Origin: Gammaproteobacteria bacterium
GTDB lineage: Bacteria; Pseudomonadota; Gammaproteobacteria; Natronospirales; REEB76
Reading direction: 5' to 3'
Length of the DNA: 64,000 nt
NCBI GenBank assembly: GCA_035279405.1
Contig: DATEHU010000026.1
Coordinates: forward strand, 1 to 64,000
Position 1 is the first letter of the stretch. The number at the start of each line of letters is the position of its first letter. A program made the position numbers and the translations under genes. Of the stretch, positions 62,469-64,000 are shown in pieces. The notes under the pieces are model-generated. The model worked only from the letters and a program-made list of their open reading frames with translations, was not told where the DNA came from and did no database searches.

Positions 62469-63348
62469 TGCGCCACCAATCCGCCCCCACGATGATGTGA
62501 CGCTGTTCCGCGAGGCTGTGACCTATACGGCCGCGCAAACCGGTTTCGATCCACGGCTCATCGAGAAGGACTATTTCTGCTCCTTGGTGCTCCAGTATCT
62601 CGCTGCGCAAGCTCCCGGCCTGGTATTCAAGGGCGGTACCTGCCTCGCCAAGGTTCACGCCGGATTTTATCGGTTGAGCGAGGACCTCGACTTCTCGGTT
62701 CCAATGCCCGAGGACGCCACCCGCGCCGAGCGCTCGCGCGCCGCGAAGGCTGCGGGCGCCGCTCTGGCCGGCCTGACCGCGGCACTCGGAGTCGTCGGGG
62801 TTAGCGAACCTTTACGTGGCGCGAACGAGTCGAAGCAGTACGTAGCGGCATTGACGTACAAGTCGCTGCTCGATGGTCATGCTGAATCCATCAAGATCGA
62901 GATCGGCCTGCGGGAGCCCTTGCTGGAGAGCCGCGTTATCGGCAAGACCAATACTTTGTTGCTCGATCCGGTTTCCGGTGAATCTCAGCTGCGGCCGTTC
63001 TCGCTGGCGTGCCTGTCAGCGCGCGAAGCGATGGCTGAAAAAGCGCGCGCCGCCCTGGCGCGCCTAGAGCCTGCCATCCGCGACTTCTTTGATATTGATC
63101 ATGCCGCACTCAATAGCCGCTTCAATCCGGACGACAAACACCTGTTGGCGCTCGTCAGGCAGAAGCTCGCAGTGCGGGATACGGGTCCGGTGGATATGAC
63201 GCACGCCCGGCTCGACAGGCTGCGCAGCCAGATTGAAACGGACTTGCGCCCCGTGCTGCGGCCGGCAGACTTTGCCGGGTTCGATCTTGATCGAGCGTTT
63301 GCGCTGCTCTTGCGCATCGCCCGGGCGGTCGGAGCTGTGGGCGCATGA
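62455..63348 (+). CDS. AbiEii-family nucleotidyltransferase toxin
   Basis: 297 residues. The nucleotidyltransferase motifs are FKGGTCLAKVHAGF (58-71) and LSEDLDFSV (74-82), with FDPRLIEKDYF upstream, as in AbiEii/MenT toxins. This family adds nucleotides to target RNAs such as tRNA acceptor ends, or blocks growth after phage infection. Its stop overlaps the hsdR start (ATGA), so toxin and restriction subunit are translationally coupled. Confidence 0.9.
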   Translation: MRSIDAPPIRPHDDVTLFREAVTYTAAQTGFDPRLIEKDYFCSLVLQYLAAQAPGLVFKGGTCLAKVHAGFYRLSEDLDFSVPMPEDATRAERSRAAKAAGAALAGLTAALGVVGVSEPLRGANESKQYVAALTYKSLLDGHAESIKIEIGLREPLLESRVIGKTNTLLLDPVSGESQLRPFSLACLSAREAMAEKARAALARLEPAIRDFFDIDHAALNSRFNPDDKHLLALVRQKLAVRDTGPVDMTHARLDRLRSQIETDLRPVLRPADFAGFDLDRAFALLLRIARAVGAVGA

Positions 63349-64000
63349 TCACCGACATCAACGGCGAAGACCGCTTGGTCCAGCAGACCTTCGCCGAGCA
63401 TCTGGAGAAGGCGCTCGGTTGGGACAGCATCTACGCGTACAACAACGAGACGTTCGGACCGCAGGGGACGCTTGGCAGGGCCAGCGAACGCGATGTCGTA
63501 CTGGCGCGCGACCTGAGAGCTGCGCTTGCGCGCCTGAATCCGGAATTGCCGGAAGCAGTGCGTGAACAGGCGGTCGAAAAGCTGACCGAAATTGATTTTG
63601 CACGCTCGCTGCTCCAGCACAACCGCGAGTTTTACGGCTTTATCCGGGGCGGCGTGCCGGTTGAGTGGCGCGAGCTGGGTGGCGAAGTGCGGCGCTCACA
63701 CGCGCGAGTAATTGATTTCCGCAACGTAAGCAACAACCGCTTTCTCGCCGTGCGTGAACTGAAAATTCAGGGCGTGCGCGTGCCGCACTACAACCGGCGC
63801 GCCGACTTGGTGTGCTTCGTGAACGGCCTGCCGCTAGTGTTCATCGAACTCAAGGCTGTGTATCGCAATATCCGCGCCGGCTTTGACGACAATCTGACGG
63901 ATTACTTGTCTGAACACAGCATTACGCACGCCTTTTATCACAACGCTTTTCTGGTCGTGAGCAACGGCGATCAGGCACGCTACGGTTCCATCACCAGCCA
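63345..64000 (+). CDS. hsdR: type I restriction endonuclease subunit HsdR (partial, runs off the window)
   Basis: The first 218 residues are visible. The N-terminal PD-(D/E)XK nuclease has Asp154 (NRRADLVCFV) and Glu168-X-Lys170 (LPLVFIELKAV), then FDDNLTDYLSEHSITHAFYHNAFLVVSNG. The helicase motor lies beyond the edge. The start MITDINGEDRLVQQTFAEH is standard. It translocates and cuts unmethylated DNA with HsdM/HsdS. The ATG overlaps the abiEii stop by four bases. Confidence 0.93.
   Translation, partial: MITDINGEDRLVQQTFAEHLEKALGWDSIYAYNNETFGPQGTLGRASERDVVLARDLRAALARLNPELPEAVREQAVEKLTEIDFARSLLQHNREFYGFIRGGVPVEWRELGGEVRRSHARVIDFRNVSNNRFLAVRELKIQGVRVPHYNRRADLVCFVNGLPLVFIELKAVYRNIRAGFDDNLTDYLSEHSITHAFYHNAFLVVSNGDQARYGSITS

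Overview
This is a GC-rich bacterial chromosome segment, most likely from a gammaproteobacterium. The evidence is gene order: rnr-rlmB, rpsF-rpsR-rplI-dnaB-alr, ffh divergent from ypjD-corB, rpsP-rimM-trmD-rplS, kbl-tdh, and an arn (lipid A aminoarabinose) operon. Dispersed palindromes of REP type (GTAGGAGCGGC..., GTGGGAGCGACG...) and a REP-associated transposase fossil fit Xanthomonadales/Steroidobacterales-like or related lineages. I cannot name a genus.

Layout. 1-3.3 kb: tRNA-Leu(CAG), rnr, rlmB. 3.3-4.45 kb: noncoding block of inverted and tandem repeats. 4.5-7.8 kb: radA, a PP2C phosphatase and an FHA protein. 7.8-15.5 kb: accessory island with three tandem TIR/TolB-like/TPR genes in overlapping frames, then a SLOG-like protein with four membrane segments. 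It is bounded by a fossil 3' end of alr on one side and the intact alr on the other. 15.6-19.5 kb: alr, dnaB and the S18/L9/S6 operon. 19.7-32.5 kb: a membrane TolB-like/TPR protein, corB, ypjD, ffh, uppP, a MazF-type toxin pair, the rpsP operon, an exported helical-repeat protein and a PLP decarboxylase. 32.5-40 kb: sppA, an AT-rich orphan gene abutting a fossil 3' end of tdh, two hypothetical genes, tdh-kbl and hslR. 40.1-45 kb: RHH/PIN toxin-antitoxin pair, an MmeI-like restriction-modification enzyme with an in-frame repeat insertion and a 3' frameshift, two very small genes, and a Nudix hydrolase. 45.1-53 kb: arn operon with ArnA split into two genes and a RelE-like toxin pair inserted before arnD. 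53-55.3 kb: icd and an aldo/keto reductase. 55.4-64 kb: type I restriction locus (hsdM, hsdS, RloC-like ATPase, hsdR at the window edge) interrupted by an hsdR'/hsdS' scar, a REP array with a RAYT fragment, and an AbiE pair coupled to hsdR.

Themes. Two separate defence areas are visible. The TIR x3 + SLOG/membrane cluster has the logic of a TIR signal producer with a SLOG-sensing membrane effector (Thoeris-like), but with TolB-like/TPR sensor halves unlike the ThsB proteins I know. The type I locus pairs restriction with a candidate anticodon nuclease and AbiE. Fossil gene ends (alr, tdh, hsdR/hsdS) at the edges of accessory genes, and palindromic repeats inside reading frames (MmeI-like enzyme, HsdM), suggest repeated insertion and recombination. 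No CRISPR array, rRNA, integrase or intact transposase was seen.
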